A stretch of 64,000 bases of DNA from Antedon bifida (taxonomy: Eukaryota; Echinodermata; Crinoidea; Comatulida; Antedonidae): NCBI GenBank assembly GCA_963402885.1, contig OY727100.1, positions 3,906,001 to 3,970,000 on the forward strand, read 5' to 3'. Shown here piece by piece: positions 52,401-59,568 of this stretch. Each line of letters opens with the position of its first letter. The first letter of the stretch is position 1. The notes beneath the pieces were generated by a model. The model was not told the DNA's origin and did no database searches. It worked only from the letters and a program-made list of their open reading frames with translations. A program made the translations under genes and the position numbers.

Positions 52401-52438
52401 AAATATAATCACCGACTAACCTCAGTAAAATCGTCCAT
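39334..52438 (-). CDS. ANLN: Anillin, complete gene, 17 coding exons
   Basis: Scaffold of the cytokinetic contractile ring, binding F-actin, myosin II, septins, RhoA and membrane. Coding exons 5' to 3' (minus strand): 52421-52438, 48396-48528, 48117-48230, 47577/47580-47758, 46705-47448, 46213-46299, 45969-46110, 45322-45545, 44603-44848, 44141-44276, 43667-43843, 43011-43137, 42328-42463, 41332-41460/41463, 40207-40401, 39911-40083 and 39334-39475. All introns are GT-AG and all phases agree. The product is about 1033 residues, against 1124 for human ANLN as I recall it. The start MDDFTE|KLLERTRARKE matches human MDPFTEKLLERTRARRE, which fixes the ATG. The order is N-terminal motif, basic Ser/Pro/Lys region, acidic region, anillin homology domain (about 625-865) and PH domain (about 888-1018). 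Head-to-head neighbour is GINS2. Confidence 0.96.
39625..39845 (+). mobile_element. tRNA-derived SINE in ANLN intron 16
   Basis: The head (about 39627-39691) looks like a tRNA. GTGAGTA at its start can pair with TACTCGC at its end. AGTAAGTGGTTAAGACA resembles a D-arm with A box. GGGTTCGAGGC (39673-39683) resembles the B box. The tRNA-like head is followed by about 150 bp of unrelated body ending near a GTACTAGTACACACACA stretch. The GTGGTTAAGAC word resembles class II (Leu/Ser-type) tRNAs. It is oriented opposite to ANLN. I see no anticodon stem that would make this a working tRNA gene. Confidence 0.7.
40402..41331. other. ANLN intron 14
   Basis: A 930-bp intron with no coding signal. A stretch near 40975-41040 (AAACTGCCTTAAAATGGCTTGACATG) looks like a dispersed-element remnant, but I cannot name it. 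Confidence 0.6.
41332..44276 (-). CDS. ANLN: ANLN exons 10-14, anillin homology domain
   Basis: Exon 10 gives HSIIHQTSQALN and EEVEAERLLLIA, matching human TVIYQASQALN and EEAEAERLLLIA. The exon 10/11 junction makes Thr (A|CT) using a TTTAG acceptor at 43844-43846. A nearby CTCAG would break the frame. Exon 11 has GSITVRDIRLPLKTEY, exon 12 HHFFFVLVKHGAKVIASQ, exon 13 GNFMLEVEVYQLNLKR, and exon 14 SPGGPGAVRTSNFILAGSI. This domain contains the Rho-binding helical part and the C2-like fold that act with the PH domain in membrane and septin recruitment. Exon 14 has a tandem TAG/CAG acceptor, so one Gln is optional. Confidence 0.95.
41575..41741 (-). mobile_element. Palindromic MITE, copy 1 (ANLN intron 13)
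   Basis: About 167 bp. The ends are inverted repeats: TTAAGCTGTCTACACTATCA on the left and TAAAGCTCTGTTTACACTAT when the right end is reverse complemented. The interior has three tandem copies of GCCCAAATATGGTAGTGATAT-like units and a GTCCATATATGGGCACATCA segment. A second member of the family lies at 44386-44564 in the opposite orientation. No open frame. Confidence 0.78.
42464..43666. other. ANLN introns 11 and 12 (flanking exon 12)
   Basis: Intron 12 (42464-43010) and intron 11 (43138-43666) are AT-rich and hold no coding or RNA-gene signal. A TAGGCCTA-type motif cluster is near 42595-42665. Confidence 0.6.
44386..44564 (+). mobile_element. Palindromic MITE, copy 2 (ANLN intron 9)
   Basis: Ends read CTGTCTACACTATCAAAC on the left and CGCTCTACACTATCAAAC on the reverse-complemented right. 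Inside these, ATGTGACAAAAAATGTGATG faces a partner containing TGTGACAAAAAAGTGTGATG. Inverted arms total about 45 bp. The middle has three tandem CATATTTGGGCATATC-type units matching copy 1 in inverted order. This copy is the better preserved of the two. Confidence 0.82.
44603..46299 (-). CDS. ANLN: ANLN exons 6-9, acidic linker
   Basis: Exon 6 gives AERKKELEIIRQRWADSC. Exons 7 and 8 are strongly acidic (EIEEEDETVSEEEIDEN, then DEDGEEEEDG). They include NVSDVLGDIDDILDQEEQ, matching human FSDVLEEGELDMEKSQEE. Exon 9 contains the P-T-P-P-P-R motif and TYSVSTYRNQRKKAL, matching human LLYSIDAYRSQRFKE just upstream of the homology domain. The last codons, LSARERVK, splice to ALNEEVSTQH. Exon junctions are phase 0 except 7/8, which splits a Glu codon. 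Confidence 0.92.
45119..45244 (+). mobile_element. Possible small TIR element (ANLN intron 8)
   Basis: The left end reads TTCCCACTAGGACGCAA. The reverse complement of the right end reads TTTCCACTAGAACACAA, so 13 of 17 bases match. The interior holds an ATCATGTCGCGATAGATGAT palindrome-like core. Length is about 125 bp. No target-site duplication was recognised, so this stays tentative. Confidence 0.45.
45546..46704. other. ANLN introns 5-7 around exons 6 and 7
   Basis: Introns of 423, 102 and 405 bp (45546-45968, 46111-46212, 46300-46704). Intron 7 includes an (AAT)/(TTA) microsatellite near 45920-45955. No other signal was recognised. Confidence 0.6.
46705..47758 (-). CDS. ANLN: ANLN exons 4-5, basic Ser/Pro/Lys actomyosin-binding region
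   Basis: Exon 4 (60 or 61 codons) contains KARFAALAADINNWVDD, matching human GRLANLAATICSWEDD. Its end has two in-phase donors three bases apart (GTAGTA at 47579, GTAAGA at 47576), so one valine is optional. Exon 5 is the largest (248 codons). It is rich in SPKK-type motifs: SPSPKKR, KSPAKAS twice, SPKKRAVAF and KSPSKTPLKQ. The repeated S/T-P next to lysine fits CDK sites and nuclear localisation signals. By position this is the myosin/actin-binding part of anillin. It ends with TRLLEHQNSWQKNEINTKIQ, a short helical segment. Confidence 0.9.
48117..52438 (-). CDS. ANLN: ANLN exons 1-3, N-terminal region
   Basis: Exon 1 codes only six residues (MDDFTE) before a GTTAGT donor. Intron 1 is 3.9 kb and mostly transposon. 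Exon 2 gives KLLERTRARKEILAKKM and a basic stretch VKRKAPLAEN. Exon 3 gives SVRSRLQHLAHARDVWD, matching human SVKTRMQKLAEQRRRWD. The human N-terminus carries formin-binding and degron functions. At the position of the human D-box (R41-x-x-L) this protein has KAPL, so the arginine is replaced by lysine. Exons 2 and 3 each end one base into a codon. Confidence 0.93.
48529..49192. other. ANLN intron 1, 3' portion next to exon 2
   Basis: About 660 bp of intron with no coding signal. A cluster of CTAGGCCTAG-type words lies at 49120-49195, just before the target site of the large TIR element. Confidence 0.6.
49201..51378. mobile_element. 2178-bp TIR DNA transposon with perfect 8-bp target duplication (ANLN intron 1)
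   Basis: GTCTAAAT occurs exactly at 49193-49200 and again at 51379-51386, immediately outside the element. The termini are long inverted repeats. The left starts GGATTACGGTCAAAGCGGCC and the reverse-complemented right starts GGAGTATGGTCAAAGCGGCC. Both continue with GTTTAAT, TTTGTATGGAACG, GTGCGCTTT and GATTGTCGTTGT, giving arms of about 100 bp with a few indels. The interior holds no transposase; most of it is a 71-bp tandem array. An 8-bp duplication with long TIRs starting GG fits a non-autonomous MULE-, Merlin- or hAT-like element, and I cannot choose among them. Confidence 0.86.
49680..50935. repeat. 71-bp minisatellite inside the TIR transposon
   Basis: About 17 copies of a 71-bp unit containing GTAAATGAGATATAAATATT, CGGCAATACCGTACGTAAAT and AATGCAATACTGTATAAA. 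Copies at 50280-50935 are nearly identical, and those at the left end are more diverged. Because 71 is not a multiple of three, the lack of stop codons on the minus strand yields long spurious frames that rotate through all three phases every 213 bp. Shown directly by sequence. Confidence 0.92.
51400..51535. repeat. TAGGCCTA-rich patch
   Basis: Dense overlapping CTAGGCCTAG, GCTAGGC and TAGCTAGC words, mostly palindromic, between two TIR elements. Similar patches lie at 49120-49195 and 52800-52990, and single TAGGCCTA words are scattered through the window. It looks like a simple-sequence or word-frequency bias of this genome. Confidence 0.6.
51536..52314. mobile_element. TIR element of about 779 bp, likely TA-flanked (ANLN intron 1)
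   Basis: The left arm contains TTTCGGCCACAGACAATTTC, then GGCCACA. The reverse-complemented right arm contains CTTCGGCCACAGACAATTTC, then GGCCACA. Each arm holds a direct doubling of CGGCCACA, and TCTATGG follows on both sides. If the ends are placed at TA dinucleotides (51534-51535 and 52315-52316), the two arms have equal length to the conserved core, which fits a Tc1/mariner-like non-autonomous element. The interior has no recognisable protein. The terminal dozen bases are diverged, so exact ends are uncertain. Confidence 0.68.
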
Positions 52439-52569
52439 GATAAATCAAAATTACAAAATAAACGTCTATATAAGCTAAAAATGACTGGATAATTGAAAAA
52501 AGCAGAATAAAACACGAACGGTTACTAACGACATTCACTGAACTGTGTTACACACCGCGGCCGCGCTGT

Positions 52570-52575
52570 TTTGAA
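52570..52575 (+). promoter_or_regulatory. CHR-like hexamer
   Basis: TTTGAA matches the cell-cycle genes homology region bound by LIN54/DREAM. It lies about 130 bp upstream of the ANLN ATG. The word is short and frequent in AT-rich DNA, so weight comes only from its place in the CpG-rich core. Confidence 0.3.
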
Positions 52576-52597
52576 TTTTTAAAATTTTCCGGGCAGC

Positions 52598-52615
52598 CGC
52601 AATGAATGATGGGAA
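52598..52615 (-). promoter_or_regulatory. ZNF143/Staf-like binding site
   Basis: On the minus strand this reads TTCCCATCATTCATTGCG. Against the published Staf consensus YWCCCRNMATSCMYYRCR, 17 of 18 positions fit; the exception is T at the S position. ZNF143 sites are common in vertebrate bidirectional and cell-cycle promoters. Whether this invertebrate uses it is inference. Confidence 0.6.
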
Positions 52616-52660
52616 TGGTTATACTAATTGCTCATACTGCGCAAATGCGGAAGAGAAATT

Positions 52661-52670
52661 CCCCGCGAAA
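52661..52670 (-). promoter_or_regulatory. E2F-like site
   Basis: CCCCGCGAAA on the plus strand (TTTCGCGGGG on the minus) resembles the E2F/DP core TTTSSCGC. Both flanking genes are typical E2F/DREAM-type cell-cycle targets in animals. Motif match only. Confidence 0.45.
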
Positions 52671-52799
52671 TTGAAAGAAAATAAAGGAAAACATAAAAAG
52701 GATCCGACCGGAGTAAATAAACATTTCTTGCTTTTGAAACAACTCATCATCTAGCTTATATATAGCACTGTTTTAGATAAGATGTACTGTAAATGTATG

Positions 52800-53171
52800 A
52801 GTAATAGAGGATAAGGCCTGTCCGCCTAGCTGCTACTATCCTCTATACTCTAGCTAGCTAGGTTAGGCATATATAGGCCTATACAAACTACTAATCTATC
52901 TAGAATTCTAGCTAGGCTAGTAGAGGGGCTACTAGAGCCTAGTACTACTAGCTAGGCCTACATCATTAGGCCTAGTTAGACTAGTTGAATGTTAGTATAA
53001 ACCGGGGGGCTTTTTTAGCCTAGCAGTGGCCTAATTTTAACTAATAATAGATAATAATTTTAGTGAGTGTATACTATATATACTAGCCTAACTAGTGTTA
53101 CTGTTTTTCTTTCTCAAAATTGATTTTGAATCAAACGTAGATTACCACTACCAGTATAAATAATAGCTGAC
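52800..53171. other. GINS2 5' flank / probable 5' UTR, TAGGCCTA-rich
   Basis: No upstream coding sequence. TAGGCCTA and CTAGCTAG words fill 52800-52990. A pyrimidine-rich stretch (GTTTTTCTTTCTC, near 53102) and a CTACCAG near 53149-53155 could be a splice acceptor for a non-coding first exon, but this is a guess. Confidence 0.4.
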
Positions 53172-55215
53172 ATGGATGTCTCCGATGTAGAGTTCCAAGC
53201 TGTAGAAGAACTCATTAGTGTAGTGCCTAATTTTTCACATGATAAACTGTACCTAATTAGTGGTGAAATCGGGCCGTTTAACCCTGGTCTGCCTGTTAAT
53301 GTACCGCTGTGGATGGCGATGAATCTAAAACAACGAAGAAAGTGTAGAATACAAGCACCAGAATGGATGGACATAGGTAGGTGTCCTAACTGACCACCGC
53401 CGACATCCATTAGACAGTGTATACCACTATCAGAAAACACCCCTATTTGGGGCAATTCGTTCAACCTAAATTCGTTTTAATTGTCAATAACTAATTATCT
53501 AACTCAATTTAATTAGTAAACAGGATTCCATCAGGTGGTTAAAATCAGTACTGAAAGTACGAACCAACTTTATATACTATCAAGTAAACATTCTAGAAAT
53601 AATGCGCGATTTACCGAATTTTGCCCTTACGTAAATTTATATATATATGATGTTCATACTACAAGCCCTCCATTACCAGTTGTTGGAGTCTAATTGTACA
53701 GTGCCATGGTTAGGCCTATTTACCATAACTCTCACTTTTGTCCCCAGTTGGAAAAGGGCACTTCAGCAAAAAGGCTACAGGCTTGAGTACCATTAATACT
53801 ACAAACATCAATTAATATTTATTTTATTGTTTTCTTTGTAGAAAAACTTGAACAACATAAACAAGAAGAAAAAGATTCTGCAGTGTTTCAAGCAATGCCA
53901 AACCCACATTATATGGAAATCACTAAAATATTACTTATTCAGTATGTCCATTTTATTAAAATATTTAATGGCTAACTTGAAAATGCAAATTGGTTACACA
54001 ATATTATTACCGCACAAAGATCACCTATAATTCATCAAAGTGACAAAATAAATTCTGGTCACTGTATTTATTGTTGTACTGAAAAAAGTTTTCAAATTTT
54101 GTTGCTGAATATGCCATTTTGATATTCCATCCATAATAGTTATTCACTTTGAACAAAAACATTATTTACCTGAAAAACTGTAATTTAAATTTAAAAAATA
54201 GTCAAATTGGCTGCCAGCCAATGGGTTTTTTATTTTTTAATTTAACTGTTTGTCTTTTTATAAGTGTACACATTTTTTTTTGCAAAATCTGATTTATTAA
54301 TCTTAATTAATTTTGTTGTGTTTTTGGAGGACAATGCATCTTTAATTATCATTATTTCATACTTTTTGTAGTGCGGCTGATGATATTCCCAATGCTGATG
54401 AAGTTCATACTCTTGTGAAGGATGTATGGGATCTGAGAGCAGCTAAGTTACGGCACAGTATTGACACATTTGTAGCAGAGCAACAAACACATGCTAGTGT
54501 AGGTATTACCCACGATATTTGATTGGATAATCTCATATCACATGCCGTTCAATATTAGTTATATTGCACTCCATGATAACATTTCTATTAAATGGTTCTA
54601 TTACATGTCTGCCATTTGTAAACATTAGTTCCATCTACACTACATGGTAAAATAGAGCTGCAAACAAAAGCTAGTGTAGGTATTACCCACAATATTCGAT
54701 TGGTTAATCTTGTGTCATATACCGTTCATTATTAGTTCTATTGCACTCCATGATAACATTTCTATTAAATGGTTCTATTACATGTCTGCCATTTGTAATC
54801 ATTAGAGGCTAGTGCCATCTATAACTTTAACTCTGCGGTGAAAATCGGAGCGATGCCTTTTTTTTTTAATGCCCTAGTCTTTCGTCTAGCTTTTGACATT
54901 GATTAAAGAGAGAAACAGCGGATTCATTCAAAATTTGTTTTTGTTTTGTAGTTGTTGAGTTGTTGAATGAGGATAATATTCTATTAAACTAAGCGCTGCC
55001 TTCTTAAATGGAACAGTCCAACTGTCAATTCAAAACATTATTTGTATAAATAATAAAATAAAAATTATATGTATCTGCCATGGATTATTACCAATTTTCT
55101 TTATTGGCAGCTTGACAATTTATCACTTATGGAGATTAACACCATCAGACCATTCCTTACACAAGCTCTTGACCACATGCACACGTTGCTCGCCAACACA
55201 CAAGGTGGACACTGA
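53172..55215 (+). CDS. GINS2: GINS complex subunit 2 (PSF2), complete gene, 4 coding exons
   Basis: Subunit of the GINS tetramer (SLD5, PSF1, PSF2, PSF3) that joins MCM2-7 and CDC45 to form the replicative CMG helicase. Coding exons: 53172-53376, 53842-53941, 54372-54498 and 55111-55215; all introns are GT-AG and phases agree. The product is 178 residues; human is about 185. The start [20 protein letters not shown] matches human [20 protein letters not shown]. The hallmark [20 protein letters not shown] is almost unchanged, as are [38 protein letters not shown] and [20 protein letters not shown]. It lacks the human tail beyond about residue 170 and ends LLANTQGGH. The final codons and stop lie in the first unit of a minisatellite. 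Candidate AATAAA signals are at 55606 and 55767. Confidence 0.97.
54060..54355 (-). mobile_element. Short TIR-type element, copy 2 (GINS2 intron 2)
   Basis: On the minus strand this begins AAAGATGCATTGTCCTCC and continues with CACTTATAAAA, TTGGCTGGCAGCCAATTT, TTCAGGTAAATAA and GAATAACTATTATGG, in the same order as the element at 38216-38575. Its distal inverted end is badly diverged. It sits just upstream of the exon 3 acceptor. Confidence 0.6.
54491..54808 (+). repeat. Tandem duplication spanning the GINS2 exon 3 splice donor
   Basis: The words GCTAGTGTAGGTATTACCCA, CATGATAACATTTCTATTAA and TACATGTCTGCCATTTGTAA occur twice, 177 bp apart (GCTAGTGTAGG at 54493 and 54670). The first copy includes the last codons of exon 3 and its GTAGGT donor. 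The second is a duplicate donor inside intron 3. The copies differ at scattered positions, so the duplication is not very recent. Confidence 0.85.
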
Positions 55216-55490
55216 CCAGTACATATCACCAATATGAACACTGACCAGTATATATTACTAAGGTGGACACTGACCAGTACACATCAATGTGAACACTGAC
55301 CAATATATATTACTAAGGTGGAAAATGACCAGTACACATTACCAATGTGAAAACTGACCAGTATGCATTACCAATGTGGACACTGACCAGTACACATTTA
55401 TACCAACAATGTGGACACTGACCAGTACATGTTGCAAACAAGGTGGACACTGACCAGTACACGTTTCCAACAAGGTGGACACTGAACAAT
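55203..55490 (+). repeat. Minisatellite of about 29-32 bp overlapping the GINS2 stop codon
   Basis: About nine units of a GGTGGACACTGACCAGTACA-type repeat with variable tails (CATTACCAAT, GTTTCCAACAA). The first unit supplies the last GINS2 codons GGT GGA CAC and the TGA stop. The rest would be 3' UTR. Units vary by one or a few bases and in tail length. Confidence 0.9.
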
Positions 55491-55605
55491 GGATATTTTC
55501 CTAATACTGTATAATTTGTTTGATTTAGAGGGAGAAACAACTTTTTCCAACCCACCATGGCAGGTGGGGTAGAAAGTGGGGTTTTATCAAGCATCATTTT
55601 TATCA

Positions 55606-55611
55606 AATAAA
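55606..55611 (+). terminator. Candidate GINS2 polyadenylation signal
   Basis: AATAAA about 390 nt after the stop; a second copy lies at 55767-55772. Hexamer match only. Confidence 0.4.
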
Positions 55612-55782
55612 TTGTTTTTGGTGGCATAAATGTCTTCGATTTAAAGTCTGTTATATTAGTACTGTATTATTGTTAGTAAAAATGTTATTGAAGTACAGTA
55701 CAACAATAGTTTTTAATGAATGAATGGTGCAGCTAGTTAGAAAGGTGCACTCTGGTTTTATTGCTAAATAAAGGACAATCTA

Positions 55783-56210
55783 CACCCTAGGGCAAGTACC
55801 CAATTGGACAAGTACCCCCTTAGACAAGTACACCCTAGAGCAAGTACCACATTGGAAAACTACACTCTAGGGCAAGTACCCAATTGGACAAGTACCCACT
55901 TAGAAATCTACACCCTAAGGCAAGTACCACATTGGAAAACTACACCCTAGGGCAAGTACTCCATTGGACAACTACACCCTAGGGCAAGTGCCCAATTGGT
56001 GAACTACACCCTAGGGCAAGTACTCCATTGGACAACTACACCCTAGGGCAAGTGCCCAATTGGTGAACTACACCCTAGGGCAAGTACTCCATTGGACAAC
56101 TACACCCTAGGGCAAGTGCCCAATTGGTGAACTACACCCTAGGGCAAGTGCCCAATTGGTGAACTACACCCTAGGGCAAGTACTCCATTGGATAAATACA
56201 CCCTAGGACA
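55783..56210 (+). repeat. 32-bp minisatellite
   Basis: About 13 units alternating between CTACACCCTAGGGCAAGTAC-type and CTACACCCTAGGGCAAGTGC-type forms, with tails TCCATTGGACAA or CCAATTGGTGAA. In the middle (55970-56160) the two forms alternate as a 64-bp dimer, a small higher-order pattern. Edges are degenerate. Confidence 0.92.
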
Positions 56211-56224
56211 AGTTCCTCTAGTTG

Positions 56225-57085
56225 GAGTCCTAGAGGGGTCATAGAAACCTTTAGTAAGCAATACAATTCTGGCTATGTTTGTTACAAGTGCTATGATATA
56301 CACAATGTCACTAGATACAGCATACATTTTCAATTCTTTTTATTCCATTGTGAGCACCCGTTTAGTGCTGTGCAAAAAAGTGAACACAACTTTGAACATA
56401 ATTTTACAACAAGTTGGATGAAAGTTGTACAGCATGATAGCACTCATAATCGAGTGGCAAGTGGACAAAATAAAAGGCGTTATCCGTTTTTCAACTACAG
56501 ATTCTAAACAGTGCGATATTACACCGATTTATCACTACACGATCACATTTACAAACAAAAATTAGATACAACATTTACATCAAATTCAAGGAAATTATTT
56601 GTACAAAATTTATATCTGAACAACTTATTTTCAAGTACTATTGAAAAATAATTTTAAGCTAAAATGACTTAAATCCAAGAACATCAGTATTGATAAATTA
56701 ACTGCACTTTTATGTTTATATAATTCCGTGAACTGAGTCTTTTTTAAATACCAAGAATAATTTTAAACTGAAAAATAAAAATTGCCAATGTCTATTTTAC
56801 AAAAGGGGAACATCTTAAACTTCCCTAAAATAAATATAAATTAATCAATATATTCATATTAAATTGTACAACATATATAAAGCTGAAGATACTTCAAATT
56901 TTGACTCGGCAACCTTTTCTGATTGGTCAACAGTCATAACAATCATTGATTGGTCATAATTATTATATTGCTATTTTTAAAGGGAAGGGATACTGTAAAT
57001 TATTTTTCTTAAAAAACTGTTAATCATGTTATAACAGTATAAATACTGAATTTCTTTTGCAATGTATTTAACTATATAATTGGTA
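56225..57085. other. Intergenic, no feature recognised
   Basis: AT-rich sequence without coding potential, RNA gene or clear repeat. Two ATTGGTCA-type words near 56920-56960 are the only notable motif. Confidence 0.5.
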
Positions 57086-57384
57086 TTACAGTAGAACCCC
57101 TCCTAGTAAGAGGAAACCCCTATTAAGGGGACACTCCTATTAAGGGGACACACCTATTAAGGGGACACACCTATTAAGGGGACACACCTATTAAGGGGAC
57201 ACTCCTATTAAGGGGACACTCCTATTAAGGGGACATTCCTATTAAGAGGACACTCCTATTAAGGGGACACTCCTATTAAGGGGAAACCCCTATTAAGGGG
57301 ACACTCCTATTAAGGGGACACTCCTATTAAGGGGACACTTTCTTAGGTCCTGAGTGTATCTACTTAATAGGGATTCTACTGTAA
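57086..57384. mobile_element. MITE-like element with internal 17-bp tandem array
   Basis: The left end TTACAGTAGAACCCC and the reverse-complemented right end TTACAGTAGAATCCC form an inverted repeat with one mismatch. Between them are about 13 units of the 17-bp repeat CCTATTAAGGGGACACT. The right end also contains CTTAATAGGG, matching the repeat unit in inverted orientation. No open frame. A non-autonomous DNA element whose interior has expanded is the simplest reading. Confidence 0.78.
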
Positions 57385-58695
57385 CAAGGACGTGTTATCA
57401 ATTGGTATTAGATATAGGACAATTTCAAGAGATTCTTTTGATCAACAAAAGAAAATAAATTCCATATTGGTACCAGTTGTGAGAACAAGGTAAACTTGTC
57501 TGCAAAAATGTACTGTTTTGCTGATATTTCAACACATACGTTTTGTAAATTTAAAATGTTTTATTTATATTTAGTATTCCGATTGATTAATGAGGTATTT
57601 TCTCAGGGGTTTTAAAACACAAAATGATGAAATCGTAGTACTTTTTAAAAAGTGATATTTACAAAATTACACAACAATATCTAACCCTGTTTAAGAGTAT
57701 TAAAACCTACTTCTTAAGGACTGAATAAACGTTAATTCACCTTTTGAATAATTTAATTCAGATTTAATTTATATAGTTTAACTTGATTACATAGTTATTT
57801 ATACAAATTCATTTAGCACACTTTATAAAGCAGATAATATTTATTAGATATTTTCCCTCAATTGATTGAGCCCTGAGTGAATTGTACCAACTACAAGTTT
57901 TACTAAGAAAGATTTCCACTTCTGTTTAGCACACAACGTATAAAACAAAATACATACATTTGTGAAAATATTTTTTTAAAGAGAACAAATATTACATTTA
58001 ATTATTTACAAAAAGTAGAGTTAATTAAGTTTGGCGTTTGGGGTACTGTATATGAACCATGTCAATTTAAAATGAATAAACACATGGAAAGTTTAAATTG
58101 TTGGGCTCAATGTTGGGCGCGTATCAGGCACTTACGAAAATAATTGACGACATTCAATGACAACACAATATGCACCAATGGGATGATAAACAACCAAATA
58201 ATTTTGAATGAGATTATATACTCATCAGGCCTGGTTATGTTTCCAAGCTTGTAACCTAAAATTTAAGTGAATTAACAGGAATCCAAAATATTGTTGTTGA
58301 CCAATAACTATAAGTATCTAGTCAATTCTCAGTACTATATCTATAATGTGTTCAGTCAAATTCTGTAATACAGTGTCACACGTGAAATGCCACAACCCTA
58401 ACCTAACATTGTATTACAGAATTTGATTATGGCACTGTACATATGTGGAAATACAATACAGAGAATCTGGTGTAAGACCAAACAATAAATCACAAAAGCT
58501 TGAAAGTTCATTCAGTCCATAGCTAGCTTCTCTACCTAAAATTGTTTCACTAAACTGTATAAAAGAGGAAGGTATATGTCTGTGCCTGGGCAGACAATAA
58601 ATAAAATGGTAGAACTTCTCAAATGAATTTTTTAAGATTCAGATTTACAATTGATCAAAAAAACATGAGAAGAACATGAAGAAAAATAAAAGAAT
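57385..58695. other. Intergenic, no feature recognised
   Basis: About 1.3 kb of AT-rich sequence. A direct or inverted pairing of ATTCTGTAATACAGTG-like words occurs near 58350-58440 (TCTGTAATACAGTG and TGTATTACAGAATT), which may be a small palindromic element. Nothing coding. Confidence 0.45.
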
Positions 58696-58864
58696 TAATG
58701 TGATCATGATTAGTGTGATCATGATGAGTGTGATCATGATTAGTGTGATCATGATTAGTGTGATCATGATTAGTGTGATCATGATGAGTGTGATCATGAT
58801 TAGTGTGATCATGATTAGTGTGATCATGATTTTTGTGATCATGATTATTGTGATCATGATAATG
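58696..58864. repeat. 15-bp minisatellite (TGATCATGATTAGTG)
   Basis: About 11 units of TGATCATGATTAGTG with a few GAGTG or TTTTG variants. Because 15 is a multiple of three and the unit has no stops in some frames, both strands show spurious repetitive frames (Met-Ile-Ser-Val-Ile and Met-Ile-Thr-Leu-Ile patterns). Each unit contains the palindrome TGATCA. Confidence 0.95.
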
Positions 58865-59568
58865 ATGATACAGTCCTCACTTTACTACCTGAGGTTATAT
58901 AAATTGGGGTTTTTTCATACCCTTTGGGTTAAAAATAAATATTAACATTACACAATATTTCTGATTTACATAGATTGTTCAAACACTAAACTGTACAATA
59001 CCAGATAAGAAATAATAGTGTATATAACTTGTTATAATGATGTGTACTTATAACACTATTGGCCTTAACAGCTTCAATTGCATCTAAAACGAAACCACAC
59101 ACTGGATAAAAAACTGGGAACGAACTCTTATACAAATAAATTACCAAATGCTGTGTAGAGTACTACAGTGTAATTTGTTGCAACTTCTTTTAAACTTATG
59201 AATACAAATGAAAGACGAAACATACGCGAAAGCATTCACAATCTTGACCCATAATAATCAGTTGTAATACCCACAATCCCTCCCTATCCTCGACCTAGAG
59301 TATTTATAATTCCATGTAAATACTGTAGTCAAAATATTTATCAATTTGGTCCATGAATAAAAAATTGATAAATTAAAGTTTAACACAGTCATAATTTAAA
59401 TTATTATCTCAATGTTTATATTAAGTTTTTTTTTATTAACAAGATTTAATTTTTATAACTTGGCGTGATCAAATATAGTTCCTCAATTTACAGACAACAA
59501 AGATGTGTATGTCCATACAACAAGTTTAACACAATTCCATAAAAATATTATCACTGATATTTATTAGT
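58865..59568. other. 3' flank / probable 3' UTR of the GSE1-like gene
   Basis: No coding signal. Minus-strand AATAAA words appear as TTTATT at 59560-59565 (only a few bases after the stop, probably too close) and 59431-59436 (a better candidate). Confidence 0.45.

Larger units (their letters stand above)
52555..52680. promoter_or_regulatory. Divergent ANLN/GINS2 promoter core
   Basis: This is a CpG-dense stretch in otherwise AT-rich DNA (CCGCGGCCGCGC, CCGGGCAGCCGC, CTGCGCAAATGCGG, CCCCGCGAAA). It lies about 120-240 bp upstream of the ANLN start and about 490-620 bp upstream of the GINS2 start. No TATA box is evident. It holds a ZNF143-like site, an E2F-like site, a CHR-like hexamer and a weak NRF1-like word. 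The ATG positions are certain, but the transcription starts are not. GINS2 may have a 5' UTR intron, since its ATG is some 500 bp away. Confidence 0.65.

Noticed and set aside
52637-52650. NRF1 site (TGCGCAAATGCGG)
   Set aside because: Half-sites are separated by an extra base compared with the YGCGCAYGCGCR consensus; too weak to annotate.
53114-53464. Minus-strand frame of 116 codons opposite GINS2 exon 1
   Set aside because: Antisense shadow of a well-supported exon; no splice or family support.
58645-58945. Overlapping frames on both strands giving Met-Ile-rich repeats
   Set aside because: By-product of the 15-bp tandem repeat, whose unit length is a multiple of three.
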